From positions 65,124,400-65,188,399 of the forward strand of contig NC_044277.2 in NCBI RefSeq assembly GCF_004027225.2: a stretch of 64,000 bases of DNA, written 5' to 3'. Under the pieces are notes generated by a model, which was given only the letters and a program-made list of their open reading frames with translations, made no database searches and was not told the origin of the DNA. Positions 47,101 to 60,700 of this stretch are shown here, piece by piece. The translations under genes were made by a program, and so were the position numbers. Origin of the DNA: Strigops habroptila (lineage: Eukaryota; Chordata; Aves; Psittaciformes; Psittacidae). Each line of letters opens with the position of its first letter. The first letter of the stretch is position 1.

Positions 47101-49077
47101 ACAAGCAGATGACTCAAACTGCACTCAAGAGAGAAAGAAATACATGGAGCCACTACCGTGTTATTGGATCCTACAGCTCTTGTCGCTATTTCCAAGCAGC
47201 AGTTTCTTTTACCTTTAGATCAGAGGGAAAATTATTCTTTCCAGTGTAGGGAGTGTCTGTTTACAGCCACAGCAATACTTGCTTTTCAGAATTTTAGATC
47301 TGGAATGGTCTTATTTTCTCTGAGGATGAAGACAGAAAGGATGTTTCATTTTGCTCGAAACTAGACATTCGTTGCATTGTCAGTGAAAAGGAAAGAGGAT
47401 GCATCAGGCTGGTTGCAATGCCATTCCTCAGTCCATGTTTTTAGAGGGCCAGATCAACACACAGGGCTTTGATCTTGAAGGTCATTGGCAATGATAGCTT
47501 AACCAGCTTCCAAGGTGACCATTTTGCAAACAAGCTGAATCATTTAAATGCCTTAAAAATTACGCTTTCACAAGAAGGATACATATCTTGAAATGCTATC
47601 CAAGATGATACATAGACTATGTTATCTTGCATATGTTGTAATTTTATTACTTTTGACAGATGAAACAAAATTTTGTGGAAATTGGGTTTGTTTCTGTTCA
47701 TTAAAATGTCTTTATTTGATTTGTAATAGAACATGAATCTGAAAAAAAAATATTTCAAGATTTCATACATAAGATTTGTGGGTGAGCTGTTGTTTGGAGT
47801 CCTTTTGTGCTAGGCACAGTAAGCATAAAGAGTAGCAGAGAGTCCTTGTCCTGAGAAGTTCATTGTCTAAATAGGCAAGAGAGTAGAAGCAGCAGAAAAT
47901 AGCATGTACATTCCGTTATATGTTTGGGGCTGGTAGGATGGAAGTCAAAGAAAGAACGAGGAGGTTATCTGGCGATATATTACAAGAACAAAGGAAGAAG
48001 GAATATTGAATTTGTGGGAGTTAAAGCAGAGGAGAAGAAGGGCAAAATAACCAGGTAAGAGTAAACACTGAATGCACCATGAAGGAAGAAGAAAGTCAGA
48101 AAAAGTAGAGAGCCAAGAAAATGTCCAGGTTGTAAATAGTCTCTGAACTCAGAAACGCTCAGGCTTTGGCTGTTTGCAGCTGCTCCCACTGCCTAGTGTT
48201 TCTGACTTTGTTTTTCACGTGAAGACCAAATGGTGAAGGATGGGTGGAGAACAGAGGAGGAAAATAATAATCTCAGTATGTTAGCCTTAGTCTGACACCA
48301 TAATAACAAAATCCTGGAACCAGGAAGTAAAGCAAAAAATACCCAGGTTCCAAAACCAAACCAAAAGCAATCAAACCCCCACAGTTCTAGCTGGATAAAT
48401 AGAGCTAAATTTTCAGAAGTAGTATTCATGTGTAGTTCTTTTCTGTTCTCTGTGTAAAAAATCCACTGTTAATCCTCAGACTGTATTTGCATATATGAGT
48501 TACATACATCTTGAATGAAAATGTATTTTGTATATAGGTTACATAGCTTTCTGAATATGCACCAATTTGGATAAGACAAATTGCACACGCACAATTTTAG
48601 ATAGTGCTTAGAGGCACCCTTGAAAGGCACCCTTGATTCAAAAGCTATTAGCTACTCATCTTAAATCTCACAAGTCATGCAGGATTAGTCCTAGTATTAT
48701 TAATGCAGAGAACAAAGTGATTGGAGATTCAAAAGTCATTTTAGATGAATTTAGTAAATTTTATAGCAATCTTTTCACATCAAAGGGTTAAGAGGATAAT
48801 GGTTATGAATATACTCCTTGATGTTTAAAGGATCCTTCAATTCCACCTGAGGACAGTATAGGTCTGGAATAATCTATTACCCATAATCAGATGGAACATG
48901 CAATTTATTTTGGGTGAAATTCTCCTCATCTGCATAATTGGTCTTTATATACAGGAACTTGAGGGGAGGGAAATTCATCTTGCTAACTTGGGGTCAGATT
49001 GCATCATATGTTCCTTTGCAAAGATTCCAAATCATTGCCTAAATTCAACAAACATGACCAATGCTGGGGGAATAAAG
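47101..49077. other. Unique sequence, no gene seen
   Basis: A near-perfect direct repeat AGGCACCCTTGA occurs twice at about 48611-48636. No gene or repeat family was recognised. Confidence 0.45.
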
Positions 49078-49169
49078 TGCAGGGCAGGGCAGGGAAATGA
49101 AGGGAATGGAAGGGAAAGGAAGTGAAAAGGAATGAACAGGGAAAGGGGAATGAATAGTGGAAAGGGATT
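49078..49169 (+). repeat. Purine-rich degenerate pentanucleotide tract
   Basis: Units such as GGGCA, GGGAA, GGAAT and GGAAG follow one another for about 90 bp with only a few pyrimidines. Long purine/pyrimidine asymmetry of this kind can adopt triplex or other non-B forms. Confidence 0.75.
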
Positions 49170-49298
49170 ATCCGTGTGCAGCCACCAACATCTAAGTTTT
49201 ATTACCCTGTATCAGTGTGTTTGACCCTCAATGTTATCTGTAAAGTGAGTGTAGATGTTAAAAATAAGGTTGGTACATGACCTTTATTCACAGTATAA

Positions 49299-49322
49299 TA
49301 GAATCATAGAATCATAGAGTAG
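49299..49322 (-). repeat. Orphan CR1 tail octamers
   Basis: TAGAATCATAGAATCATAGA stands alone with no CR1 3' UTR next to it. It is either the remains of an insertion that lost its body or an extremely short insertion. Confidence 0.6.
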
Positions 49323-49559
49323 TTATTCTATTTGTTCTTGCTGGAATACTAAAAAGCAAGAAGATTCTTAGCTTTTAAATCATTGAAATTGTTAAAGATA
49401 TGTTTATGTATTTATATAGCATGTGTGTCTGCATGTAATTTTGTATCCAAATTTTTAAACCAATACAGGACTCACATATTTTTTAATGTCTATTTCAGAC
49501 ATTAGAGAATCAGACATTTTTATTGAAATATTGAATATTGTGATACACCTGCATTACTG

Positions 49560-49586
49560 CAGTGTAATTACACTGTAATTACAGTG
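49560..49586. promoter_or_regulatory. Two overlapping 16-bp palindromes, each with TAATTA
   Basis: CAGTGTAATTACACTG (49560-49575) and CACTGTAATTACAGTG (49571-49586) are each exact palindromes and share five bases. The homeodomain core TAATTA lies at 49565-49570 and 49576-49581, 11 bp apart, about one helical turn. A homeodomain dimer pair is a natural candidate ligand. Function is inferred. Confidence 0.75.
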
Positions 49587-50163
49587 TAGCTTATGTTCTG
49601 GTCTTTATAGATTATTGAGATATATGTATGTATATATAATTTCTACTCATGAATATAACTGGAAAAATCTCCCCTTCTGTCTTTTTTAATCTTGGATAAT
49701 CACATTAAAATTTTAATTGTTTTACTGGCTTTGACACATGAATTTCTGACCAAATCCTAAGATTTAGGTTTAGGTACCAGGCTGAGTTTGGTTTAACGCA
49801 TACCTTTCAGTTCCCTTCCATTACTTTGCTATGCTTCTGTTTTGCAGTTTGTGTACTTACCTGTGTTTCCTTGTGTAGTCAATGTCTACTTCATTTCCAA
49901 GCAAACTTCCGTGCCTGTGTAAAACTATGTTGACAGTAGATAATCTACATGGGGGTTTTTTTTCAGTAGGAAAAAATGCAATTTGTTTTCTTTCTCCCCT
50001 TTTATGTTGGTACTTTGGAGAGTGATGCTATGTTTTTATATCTTGCACACTTATACGTGTGCCACTACATATGAAAATGAGGAATTCTAATATGAAAGTC
50101 TAAAAATTACACAACTCTGCTTAGCTTCCTCAGGACTGAACAGTGAGTGAAGACTTCTGGTAA

Positions 50164-50203
50164 CCTTATCTGAAAATAATTATTGAGCCTTATCTGAAAA
50201 TAA
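50164..50203. repeat. 16-bp direct repeat containing GATA sites
   Basis: CCTTATCTGAAAATAA occurs exactly at 50164-50179 and 50188-50203, a spacing of 24 bp. TTATCT is the reverse complement of the GATA-factor site AGATAA. Confidence 0.85.
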
Positions 50204-53200
50204 GTTTATAAATAACAAAATAAAAGATCCCAAAGGCATTTATATCCTGGCTTTCAAGGATAAAGGATATGCCTGTAATAAAGAGAGAGAAGTGACAATG
50301 CCGGAACTCTACACTTTTGTTCTCCAGCCAGCACAGCAAGCAAGCACATGTGGCCATGTGGATTGTGTTTAGGACTCCAAAGAAGCCTCTTTTTGAACGA
50401 CATTTGTGGTAAATATATGTGATTAATTTCCAAATCAGGTATTTTAATTGCAAGGGAAGGAACAGGATCCTGAATGGTAATATCTAAATGAACATGCACA
50501 CTATGGGATTTTGAAGAATTCCTGATGTGTTTCATCTGTGACGGCTTAAGCCAATCTCAGCGCTGCCGTGGTCCTGACATGGTCAAGCATGAAAAAGCAC
50601 ATCTGCTTCACTCATTTTATCAACTTTATTGTGGTTTCTTTATTTTTTGTTTTGTTTGCTACAACATACTAATACTAATTCTCTTATGTGGCTTTCCATA
50701 CTATTTCGCAATGCATATGTTTATTACATTAATGTATTTGTCCTTGAATTTACCATAAAAAGACATACGCACATGGAAAACATCAATTTGTACTGTCCAT
50801 TATCTAAATCTTTCAGTTTTTAGGTTAGTTGAAATGTTACTTTTAGTCCTCAAAGCATAGTTTCAAAAATCTTGTGTGTCAAGAGCAAGCCTAAAAACTG
50901 AAGACACTTTCTATTTGTGTTAGTTTCCAACAACCAATTTTTCCATGGGAATTGGGATAATGAGGAAACAATGTCATTAGCTCCCTTACACAAAACATTC
51001 CGAGAAGTGAAGTCCCCTTCCTAGTTGTTCTACGACTTCCAAATATTCATTGCATCTGGTTAGAGAACAAGAAATGGATTTCTCTGAAGTGAAGGAATAT
51101 TTCACACCTAGTTAAAAAAAAAATATTAAAATCCCATCTTCCACCATAGCCTGATTCTCAACAAATTGCCTCATTATGTTTGTGTTGAACATAAGTAAAA
51201 CTATATGACTACTTACACAGCTGCAGGGAATAAGTGATCACACTATATGGCAAAAATGAGTCTTACAATGAAACAACATTGTAACTACAGTGTTGTTGAG
51301 CTCTAGTTAATGAATCTAGAGTCTCTGACTGAAAAAGGGACAGAAGTACACAGAATAAGTTCAATTTATTAAAAATCCAAAGAAGTCACTGTCACTACTA
51401 GCCCACCAATCCATTTCCCTTTCTATTTAAAAGTGGTTTTATTTTTCAGCCATAGGAAATGTCTTCCTGGGTTTTTGAGGTGCCTTGTGCTGCGGTGATT
51501 AGAGAAATAATCATCTTGTAAAGTGCTGGAGATAAGGAAGATATTTAAATACTGCTTGCTTGCTTTGTTTACCACTGCAGAAGACTGAGGGACCACACAG
51601 CTGAGGGAAATATTTTGCAAGCTTTTCGAATTTACAGAGTAAATTTAGCAGTGTTGCTATGAATGTTATCGCTGAGTTTTGTATTCATGCTTGATTCTTT
51701 ATCAAATCAGCTCTTCTGTGAGTAAATGTATCTTTCTCAGTTGCACTACTACAAAATCAGCCTGTGTCCTGAAAGTAAGAAAACTGATGGAGTATGTTCC
51801 AGATATGCAAACCAATTAGCCTACATAGCTACAACATAATCTCAGTAAAATAAGTAGTCTCCAGTTTAAAAGAATCAGACACTGAAACCAGGCTATGTCA
51901 TTTTCTTTGCAAACTTTTGGATCATGTATCCCAGCTATATAATTTACATTATTTTGTGGAAATTTGCATCATCAATCTTGTATGCTGCAGTGAAAATTTG
52001 TAGAGCAGCTGAAAGCATATTTGAAGATAAAACAATGCAATGGAAAGAATATGGGTATTCTTATTACCTGCACTATCTCTAATTTTTTCTTTGCAGTCTT
52101 TTCGCATCTGAGTTACACAGTAACTGAATTAAGATTTGAAGAAAATAAAAGCAACAACTTTAATAAATCATTTAATAACAATTATATTTTAGTTGTATTT
52201 TTCGAAATTAATAATGAGTACATAACATAATCTGTACATTGTGACAATACCATCAAAGTTAGAAGAGTTATGTGTAGATTATATGTGTACAGATATATAC
52301 AAAGATAAAGATACTTATTTTATCGATAGGTACTTACACTGATGTGTATTATATATGTATATTTTTGGTTTAGAGGGAGAAAAGAAAGCAATAAAATCCA
52401 AACTTTAATCCATCATGGATTTAATTTCTGCAAATCCCTAGCGCATTATGCACATATGCACAGAGCTTTTGGCAAAAACACAGGCTTGGATTTTCCTTCC
52501 AAATTCTGAAGAGTGCTTTTAATTGAAAATGTTCTGCTACAGAAGAATGCAGCCTCTCCACTCAAACTAAACATTTTGATAGGTTTGTTTCTAGTGTGAA
52601 TAATTCATTCTACTTTTTGTATATTATGCTATCGTTTGATATTTGTCCAGTTTCAGCTTTTACAATTACAATGTATTATGACAACCATATGAAGCCATCT
52701 TCTTTTTTTTTTAAATAAACGGTCATCATGGCATGCACATGATACTACCTCTACAGATAAAATAAATAATTTCATGCACAGTACTTTCATGACATGGTTC
52801 TTCTAACTTCATTGACTTTAGGACCCAAGGGAAGCCCAGGCACAATTGTCAATAGAGTTCCTTGAAATAAAAACATCATTTTTCCTTCCGCCCATTGCAA
52901 GGAAGACTGAAACTGCCACTGATAATTAATCCACTGAGAGAAATCAATATTGCAACTGGTTGGAGATGAAACAACCCATAGCAAAATAAACTTTTGCCAT
53001 GACAGTGTAGCAGTTCTTCTAAGCATGTTCTGTCTGTGGGCAGATGTGGAATCTTAATAAATGGTTACAAAAAACTAGAAGCCAGTTGTATCAAACAACG
53101 GGATTTTGTGCCATAAAATACAGATATTGTTCTTATATGTGCTGACTCGTTTTTCAAGACACAGTAATGGCCCTGTATTTATAAAGACTGAAAATGCTGT

Positions 53201-54240
53201 GAAAGAAAGATGAATGAGAGAGGACAGCTTCCAAACAGCCAACAGCGGGAATTGGTTATATGAAAAAAAATCAGTGGTTTACTGTCTTCTGCTTATACTA
53301 TTTCTGGAATTAGACTGCAACATGGGAAGTTAGATTTTGGCATGAAACTCAAGAATGTGAATGCAAAGGTCAGCATTTACAGACATACTCATTCTAAGTC
53401 TCGGCTGGAGACTGAAATATTTACTGTAGAAAAGCATTTAGGGATGGATTAGAATTTAAAAGAATGGAAGAGTGGCTGGTTTTATACAGACTCTTGACTG
53501 AAATCAAGACTTAGATAAAATTCACGAAAACAATAACAAAGCCTATGGCACTACAGGTGGAAATCAAACCTATAGCTGCTTTGGGAGTAGCATTTAGAAG
53601 GAAATACCAGGACAATCAATGACAGAATTCATTGATGCTTGGTTGCCTCCCAGCAGTCCTCCTCCAGAAGCCCTCCAATGGGCCTTAAGAAGCATACAGC
53701 CTTTAGGGCCAAATGGCCCAAATGGTGGTCTCAGCACAGAGGGTCAGTGAACACAGAATGATTTGTGTTCCTTTGTACAAAAGGCTATTGCATTTTATCC
53801 CCTGTATTAACTTAACAGGTTGATTTAGCTAATGCATAGCTTCTAGAAAGGCATCCAGAGAAGGGTTGTTGTTATTTCCTTAGACAGCTTTTATCAGCAG
53901 GAAAAGATAAGTACCTTTTTTCAATTTACAGACATTTGTTTCCAAGCAGTCTTTAACTTCCTTTATCCGCCATCTTCTCCTCATAATGTCTGGTCTACAC
54001 AATTTATGGTAACCAGTTTATCTACTATTCATTTGTTAGATGTTGGGATTGGGATCCTTCCAATTGGATTGAAACTGAATTCGGGCACTAATTAACTAAA
54101 TAAAGCACACACCTTGACTGAAAAATTATTTTAATACCTTTCATGTTATCCTTTCGGTTATTCACATCTAGTGAATATAACACAGATGTACCCAAATACA
54201 ATATTTCATTGTTTTATCTTCTCAGAAACACTTTGTGCTT
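50204..54240. other. Unique AT-rich sequence, no gene seen
   Basis: Includes TA/TG-rich stretches at about 52268-52362. The minus frame at 52787-53026 opens with a hydrophobic N-terminal stretch, but it lacks a family match, a promoter or splice support. Confidence 0.4.
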
Positions 54241-54326
54241 TTGTTTTGTTTCATATTTTGGTGTTGGGTTTTTGTTGTTGTTTGTTGTTGTTGCTGCTCT
54301 GGTTTGGTTTTTTTGTCTTTTTTTGA
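54241..54326 (+). repeat. T/G-rich tract with (GTT)n core
   Basis: TTGTTGTTGTTTGTTGTTGT and flanking GGTTTGGTTTTTTTG make an almost A- and C-free stretch. The open frames crossing it are low-complexity artefacts. Confidence 0.8.
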
Positions 54327-54869
54327 TCACCACTTGTTGCTGCCTAGACAGGTCTTTGATATCCAAGAAATCACCCTTTTCCATTTCAGTGATTATGTTG
54401 CCATTAAGAGTTTCAAGACAGAGTTAACTCCCACTTTCTGCAAATTGTTTGATGAAGAAAAACATTATTTATAACCTCTAGAAATTCAACCAACAGCATT
54501 CCGTCACACAATACATGTCTTCACACCTACCTACACACAAGTGTGCAGCATGAAAACATGCATGCGCACACATATATTTTGTAATTTTATTTAAGTCTGT
54601 CAAACTGACATTTCCGGTAGGAGAAAAAGTGCTGGTTCCTTCCTTTTTCAAGAAGCTGTTAAAGGAAGAATTGACTGTAATTACCCACATATTTAATGCC
54701 AATAAACAATCTTCCTAAAAATTATCCTTCTTCATAAATTCCATAACAAAACTGTAGGAAGACACCTACAACATCATTGTACTCCTGAGCAGCTGAACAG
54801 CAAATCCTCTCAAGAGATGGACTCATTCAGGCCTGCTTCTTATGACTCTGGACAGATAAAGCATAAAAC

Positions 54870-55015
54870 AGGCAGGGACACCTTCCACTAGATCAGGTTG
54901 CTCAAAGTCCCATCCAAACTGGCCTTGAGCACTTCCAGATTTGGGACATCCACAACTTCTCTGTGCAACGTGTTCCCGAAATCCTGAAAACTTTAGTGAT
55001 TATGAAAGTTCCTTT
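54870..55015 (-). mobile_element. CR1 LINE fragment without tail
   Basis: GGCAGGGACACCTTCCACTA and GGTTGCTCAAAGTCCCATCC, then TTGAGCACTTCCAGA, match the CR1 3' UTR and ORF2 end. The 3' tail and the GGTTGGAAAGG block are missing at the left, so the 3' end has been lost by deletion after insertion. The right edge fades into diverged sequence. Confidence 0.8.
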
Positions 55016-56360
55016 TCTTCTGACAGATATGACCCCCCACATGGAGCAATTAGTGATGGAACAATTATCTTCAAGCTCCACACCAACAAAGGCCTCAACA
55101 CATACAGATGTATGTTCTAGCTTTATTTTAGGATCTAGCTCAATGTCCTGGAACAGAACATCTGTATTAAGATTTTACACAAAGCTTTGCTACCAATTGC
55201 ATACGAGAATTGCATTTTAGTTAGCTACTGGTGTTTTATAAATAAAGTTTGAAACTGGCTGGTTATATGAAAACCAGGATAATTTTCAGTAAAAAGGAAC
55301 CTGAACAGATAAATAAGTACAATTCAAAATACTAACGACATCAAAAACCTATCTGCTTGACACACAGAGTTGGGTGTTCCACAGTATACAGAATATTAGC
55401 AGGATATTATTAGCAGACACATCCTCAAGAGGTTTTCCACATTCAAAAAAATAAATACCTGAAATAGAATATGTTGATGTGAAGGCTACGGAACAAAGAC
55501 AACAGTAAATGCATCTCTAATAATTTTTATTCTCTCGATTAGAAATTAATATTTCTATTTATAGCAGAATAGCCATCACAGAAAGGACCAATAAGACATA
55601 GGAGTTCACACAAGATCTCTGCATTGATCTATCTTTTGCATTCTATTCCCCTCTTACAGTCCTAAAATATTAATAGTAACAGTAATAATAATTCAATTTT
55701 TTTTAAAGCTGACATTAAAAATAATGCCTATGCCACTAGCCTCAAACCAGTAGCTGTCAGAAGAACAAGCTCAAGAATGTAAGAGGAGATACTTGGTACA
55801 TCTGAGAATATGTGTGCGTATACATAGATGTGTATGTATATTTGTGTATATAATCCTGTGCTGTTGCATCTGATGGGCTCCAAATATTTAAAACTTGTTT
55901 TCGCAATACCTCTATGAGTCAGTTATTGTTCAACACAGTTTTTACAGGAACAAACCAAATAGTAGCAGAGCAGGGAAGTCACCTTCAAGGAGATAACAGG
56001 GCACAGAGCTGTGAGTCTTGTGATTCCCACACCCCTTCTATTAAAAGCAACATTTTAGTAATGGCAAGACAGACAGGAAGGTTCCTCTACAGAGGATTTT
56101 GTAGTGTTGTGATTTTTAACCTCTCCAGTCCGCTTGTAAGAAACTGCAATTTGGGGGTTTTTGTAGAAGCCCACAGCCACAGCACTCATGGAAGCAGACT
56201 AATGATGTTTATTATCCACAGATAGCCTGAGTCTGGGGATAATTCATTACTTTAGTTGCAATTCCTCTGCTTGGGGAAGGCTAGTGGAAAAGATATTACC
56301 AACCTCACAGCAAATGTCTCTGTTATAACTGAGTTTCAGAAATTAGGCTTGTCATTCTGC
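55016..56360. other. Unique sequence; TG/TA tract near 55.8 kb
   Basis: A degenerate (TG/TA) tract lies at 55809-55852. The 103-codon frame at 55914-56225 has no recognisable domain. No gene supported. Confidence 0.4.
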
Positions 56361-56417
56361 TCCCTCTCTCCCTTCCGTCCCCCCACTCTCTGTCGCCTCC
56401 CCCCCCCTCCCCCCGCC
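56361..56417 (-). other. C-rich tract, G-quadruplex-capable on the minus strand
   Basis: The plus strand carries C tracts at 56362-56364, 56370-56372, 56379-56384 (six), 56399-56407 (nine) and 56409-56414 (six). On the minus strand these are at least four G tracts of three or more, with one 14-base loop. Predicted from sequence only. Confidence 0.55.
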
Positions 56418-57165
56418 TTCGTTTCAGTTAGAGAAGAGAGTTTTCCCTGGAGGGGACATAAGATTGAAACCAGTTTGGAATTTCCCTCCAGGGAAGACTG
56501 TGTGCTCCTTTCTGACCACAAGTTACCTTTCTGCTATTGATCCTGTTGCCACAAGCTGCTCAATTGCTCTAGCCACCCCCTTTATTTACCGCTTGTCAGC
56601 TTTCCTGATTCCAGGTATAATTTCCTTGATAAATATTCATTATTCCCCAAGATTACTGTTCTCCATCTTACAAGCATGGTATGAAAAGACGGGCTGCAGA
56701 CACTACAATGGCTTTCAAATTCACTAGTCCCTTTAAGGGAGACCACTTATCTGCAGGGCTGGTCCCAAGGATGGGCAAACTAAGTACTTGACTGAGGAGC
56801 CAAATTTTGGAGGAAAGAGATAGCTCACACAAACTGCTGCAAGGCTTATTGTCAGTGATTCTGTGTGTCTAAATCAATCACCACTGGGATTCCAGGGAGA
56901 GCAGAGGCTCTCAGGTTTTGGTTAAAACATTTTGAGCTCAATGCCCCCTAGGAAGCAGGAAGCCTGATTTGGCCCTGAAGTGCATCAGATAGAGCCACGA
57001 GCCATTGAAAGAAGTACAGACTGACAAGTAGTTAGTTACAGGCGCCCAGATGAAGGTTGTAGCGAGACAGCTATGGGACAAGTATGAAAGGGAGAGGAAT
57101 CAAGCTTCTAACGTGCATGGCAGGCCCCATTTGGCTGACACAGAGGTACAGTCAAAGGTGGGATC

Positions 57166-57193
57166 ATGCTCGGTGCTGAATGCTCGGTGCCGA
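57166..57193 (+). repeat. 14-bp tandem duplication
   Basis: ATGCTCGGTGCTGA (57166-57179) is followed directly by ATGCTCGGTGCCGA (57180-57193), one mismatch. It is CpG-containing in an otherwise CpG-poor window. Confidence 0.8.
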
Positions 57194-57296
57194 AGCTAAG
57201 AAGCTGTTGCAGGGTGCCCAGGTGGAATGCTCTTTCCTCTTGGAGCACAGGGCCAGCTCAATATGCCTTGTTTCTGACCTGAAGTACATCTGCTAA

Positions 57297-57730
57297 TCTA
57301 ACACATTCCGAAATCCACGTGCTGACCTGAGGAGGTTTGATGAGAAGGACTGATTTCAAAAATAGATGGCCTATGTGGCTGATTTATTTCTGCTGAAGCA
57401 GACTACCAGATCCTCTGAAGCTGCCTCAATTACCTTTATGTAATGGCTGTTATTCTTCTCCTACAAGTAGTAGTCATGTTTGAGTGGTCCGATTTGTGCA
57501 GATTTGGCCTGCCTTGTCTACTTAAAAGATCATTAATCACCACTCCAGTTTATAAATCAAGGAGGCCAAGTTGCTGAGAGCAATTGAGAGGCTGAGGCTC
57601 CACAGAAGTACTTAGCCAATTCCCAGATCCAGGCTTAGCATTTCTTTCTCCCCACCTCTAGTAGTCAGACAATTCATCATCCTTCTCCCATTGAGGCAGA
57701 ATGAGCCTGACAGAGGAATGCCTGAAAGCT
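57297..57730. promoter_or_regulatory. Candidate conserved noncoding element
   Basis: Repeat-free, balanced-composition sequence with clustered cores (CACGTG-like CCACGTGC near 57316, ATTAATCACC near 57533, CAATTACC near 57427). A stretch near 57590-57635 (GAGAGGCTGAGGCTCCACAG) faintly resembles MIR. Conservation must be tested. Confidence 0.2.
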
Positions 57731-60700
57731 AATCAATATGATCAAAATGAGGGGAGAGCACATCACAATTTTTTTGTGTTGTTTCTAAGTCTTTTAAATA
57801 AATACAACTCATTCACTTTAAGCTTAGGTAGTTTGCATTTATAAATACAAAAACAAAAGACAAAGAAGTGCAAACCAAAAACAAGATGCAACAATATGGG
57901 AAAAAAAAGATAACCGCGGACACCCTTTTGCAGTAGCTATCTGTGAAGAAGAATAAAAGTGTCAAGCAAGGAATGAGACTATTATGATTGTGGATTATCA
58001 GGTTTGGGTACTACAGTCACACAAGATCGCTTTTCTTTCACAGCAGTGTCAAGTGCAATTGGCAGGCCAGAAGTCAGTAGGAGGTCTGCTCCTACTAAAT
58101 AAACATTAGCCTGTACTGTGCCTGTGTGAGAACTAATGAGTTTACAATAGAAAATGGATCCACTCTGTAATAAGGCAGTGTAAGGGAACTTGAACAGGAG
58201 GTTTATTTTCCTGTTCTGCAATAAGTTGCTTTTACATATTTTGAGCATAGCCCTTTTTTGGATAGAGAGAAAACATAAATTGTTCATTGTACAGAAGAAA
58301 GCATGAGTGACAACTGTAAGTGGAATAGACAGTTTCCATTACCCCCTCACACTTGCTGAAGAATAATTTGCAAAGGCTGGGTAAATTGTGTTTTAAGAAG
58401 TGTAATGACGTGTAATAATTTCCTGTCAGCATGTCAGTTACAAGCAGAGTGAGTTTGATAATTTTGGGATAGGAGATAGAAAGAATCAAGGGCGGGGGGA
58501 AGGAAGATAGAAGAAATGGGAAGGTCTTTTAGGATCACTGGCTTCAGAAACTAATGAAAGCATAATTGTAAAAAAAAAAAAACAAACCAGGTGGATTGCT
58601 AGATAAAAGCAAGAGCTGTGCAGCAACCTGCCCAGATACTAATTCCCATTTGCTTTCCCATTAATCTTGCATAAAGATTCCAGGTCACAGGTCCAGCTAC
58701 AGGGAGTATTAAGCAATTTAGTAGGAGGGGAAATGGCTCAGAAATCAGAAAATGGATGATCAGGAAAATTTCTTTTTCTTGTATTATGAAAGGCAACTGT
58801 ATCATAATGCAGACAAACCATTTCTATTCTCATGTCTCTCTGAGCAGGGGAAAAAACCCTGACAAATCTGGAAATTAAAAAAAAAAAAAAAAAGAGTTGA
58901 ATGTATTTGACTGCCTACTTTTTTCTTTGAGAATGCACAGTGTGGTAGAGATCAGTAAATGCCACGGCTTATAGATCAACCTAAGATGAATGAGACAGTT
59001 ATTTTCACACTGTTTCACTCCTTCTTCTCATTTTTATCTTAAAGAGAATATTGTCTGAGATTTATTATTTATTAATTTTGTTACTTTATCATGCTGGCAA
59101 TTCTGTCAGGAGGATAATATTTACTTTAATTGAGCCATGGTTGAATCAAAATTCCACTCTCCATTATACACATATGCACCTAGAGTTAGTTACTGACCTC
59201 ACAGTATTTATTACTCATTTGCATTGTTGCAAAAGTAAAGAGAATTTGACCCTCAACATGTAAATGTTATGCTATCCAGCCCACCTACTTGATAGACTAG
59301 AATTTCCCCTCCTCAGTACATATTGTTTTCCAGACTAATTTCTTAGTCTTAAGCAGGATTGTTTCTACCATTTTTTTCACTTTTGGTGGAGGAAGGGGTG
59401 TAGCGGAGATACATTTTCTTAGAGAAAATACCATAGTATTGAATATAAAAAGTTACACCATTTTTCTAGCAGTCTTTTTCTCTTCTAATGGTCCTAATGG
59501 TGGTCTGAAACAACTTGCACTGCTTACTGAAATTTGAGCTTTTAGAAGATAGAGTACTTTCAGCCTTAAATATGCCTTAGAGAGAAGTCTTCTGTACATC
59601 AAATGTTGAATTTACTGGTTAAAATAGAAAATTTGCTTCTAGATATGCAGCAAGATAAGCAAGTCTTTTGCTTTAAGGTATGGCACTTTACAAAAGAGGT
59701 GTTAAAATGCTCTGGGTTTGGAGGTTTGGTTTGGGTTTTTTCTCCAATAAAACATTATCAGGCTTTACCTTTCTTTTTTTGGGGGGTTCTTTTTTTTTTT
59801 TTTTTTTTATGTTGAAGAAGATGCAGGGGTAGTCATATCTTGGGACTGAGAGTGGAACCCCTCAGCACATTGCTGCATGCTGACTGAGAGGACCTGACAT
59901 ATCTTAATTGTGTGATAGTGCATTTGTCACCACCAATTTTGAAACTGACTGCATTGGTATAGCTATGTTATGAATGTACATGCATGCCAAACAGCTGAAA
60001 GAACATGTTAAATCCTGTTTGCCTTCAAGGTAGGCCACTGAAGAAGTCTCCCTAGACTGTGGCTTCCTTTTCCCTTCCTCCTATTCAACAAGTATCATTT
60101 TGAAAAAATAAAGCAAGCTTTTTTAAAAGAAGTTTAAAGACAATACAGACACAAAATAACTAGCATTGTCCTAAAGTTACACAACATAGCAAATAAAAAC
60201 ATGTTACAAATGTGACAGCATAAGTGATATCTGTCAAGAGGTAGTTTCAACAAGGAACAGCTTTTTACCTGAGGCCTTTTCTAGAAGGTTCTTCAGGAAT
60301 CAACTTTTCATGTCCAATCCTATAGAATTCTATCAATAACCATTTGGTTACTCAAACCAAATTTCCTTTAAAGTGGCACAATGCAAAGCTATGTGTACTG
60401 TTTTTAGAAATTAGACAATTGAATTTAAACCTCCAGAATGAGGCATCATATTCTACTGAGGAACGGTTCTGAGAAGCATCTTGGGGCCTGCACTGAGAAG
60501 CAACCAAACATGAACTAGCAGTAAAATGCAGTGATAAAGAGCATATAAACAGAGGATGAGGGGGACAGGGGCATTGAGGGGTGTGCATACAGAGGACACC
60601 TAAAGGAGCCAGGAATCTACTTCTGTACACAGCTTCACCATAGTGGTGTTAAATCACTGCAATGTGCTTTTGTGTCCCCCCTTTTGAAAAGATGTTGAAA

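Noticed and set aside
52787..53026. Minus frame with a signal-peptide-like start
   Set aside because: No splice or promoter support and no recognisable family.
57590..57640. MIR-like segment
   Set aside because: Similarity is limited to a few short words and cannot be told from chance by eye.
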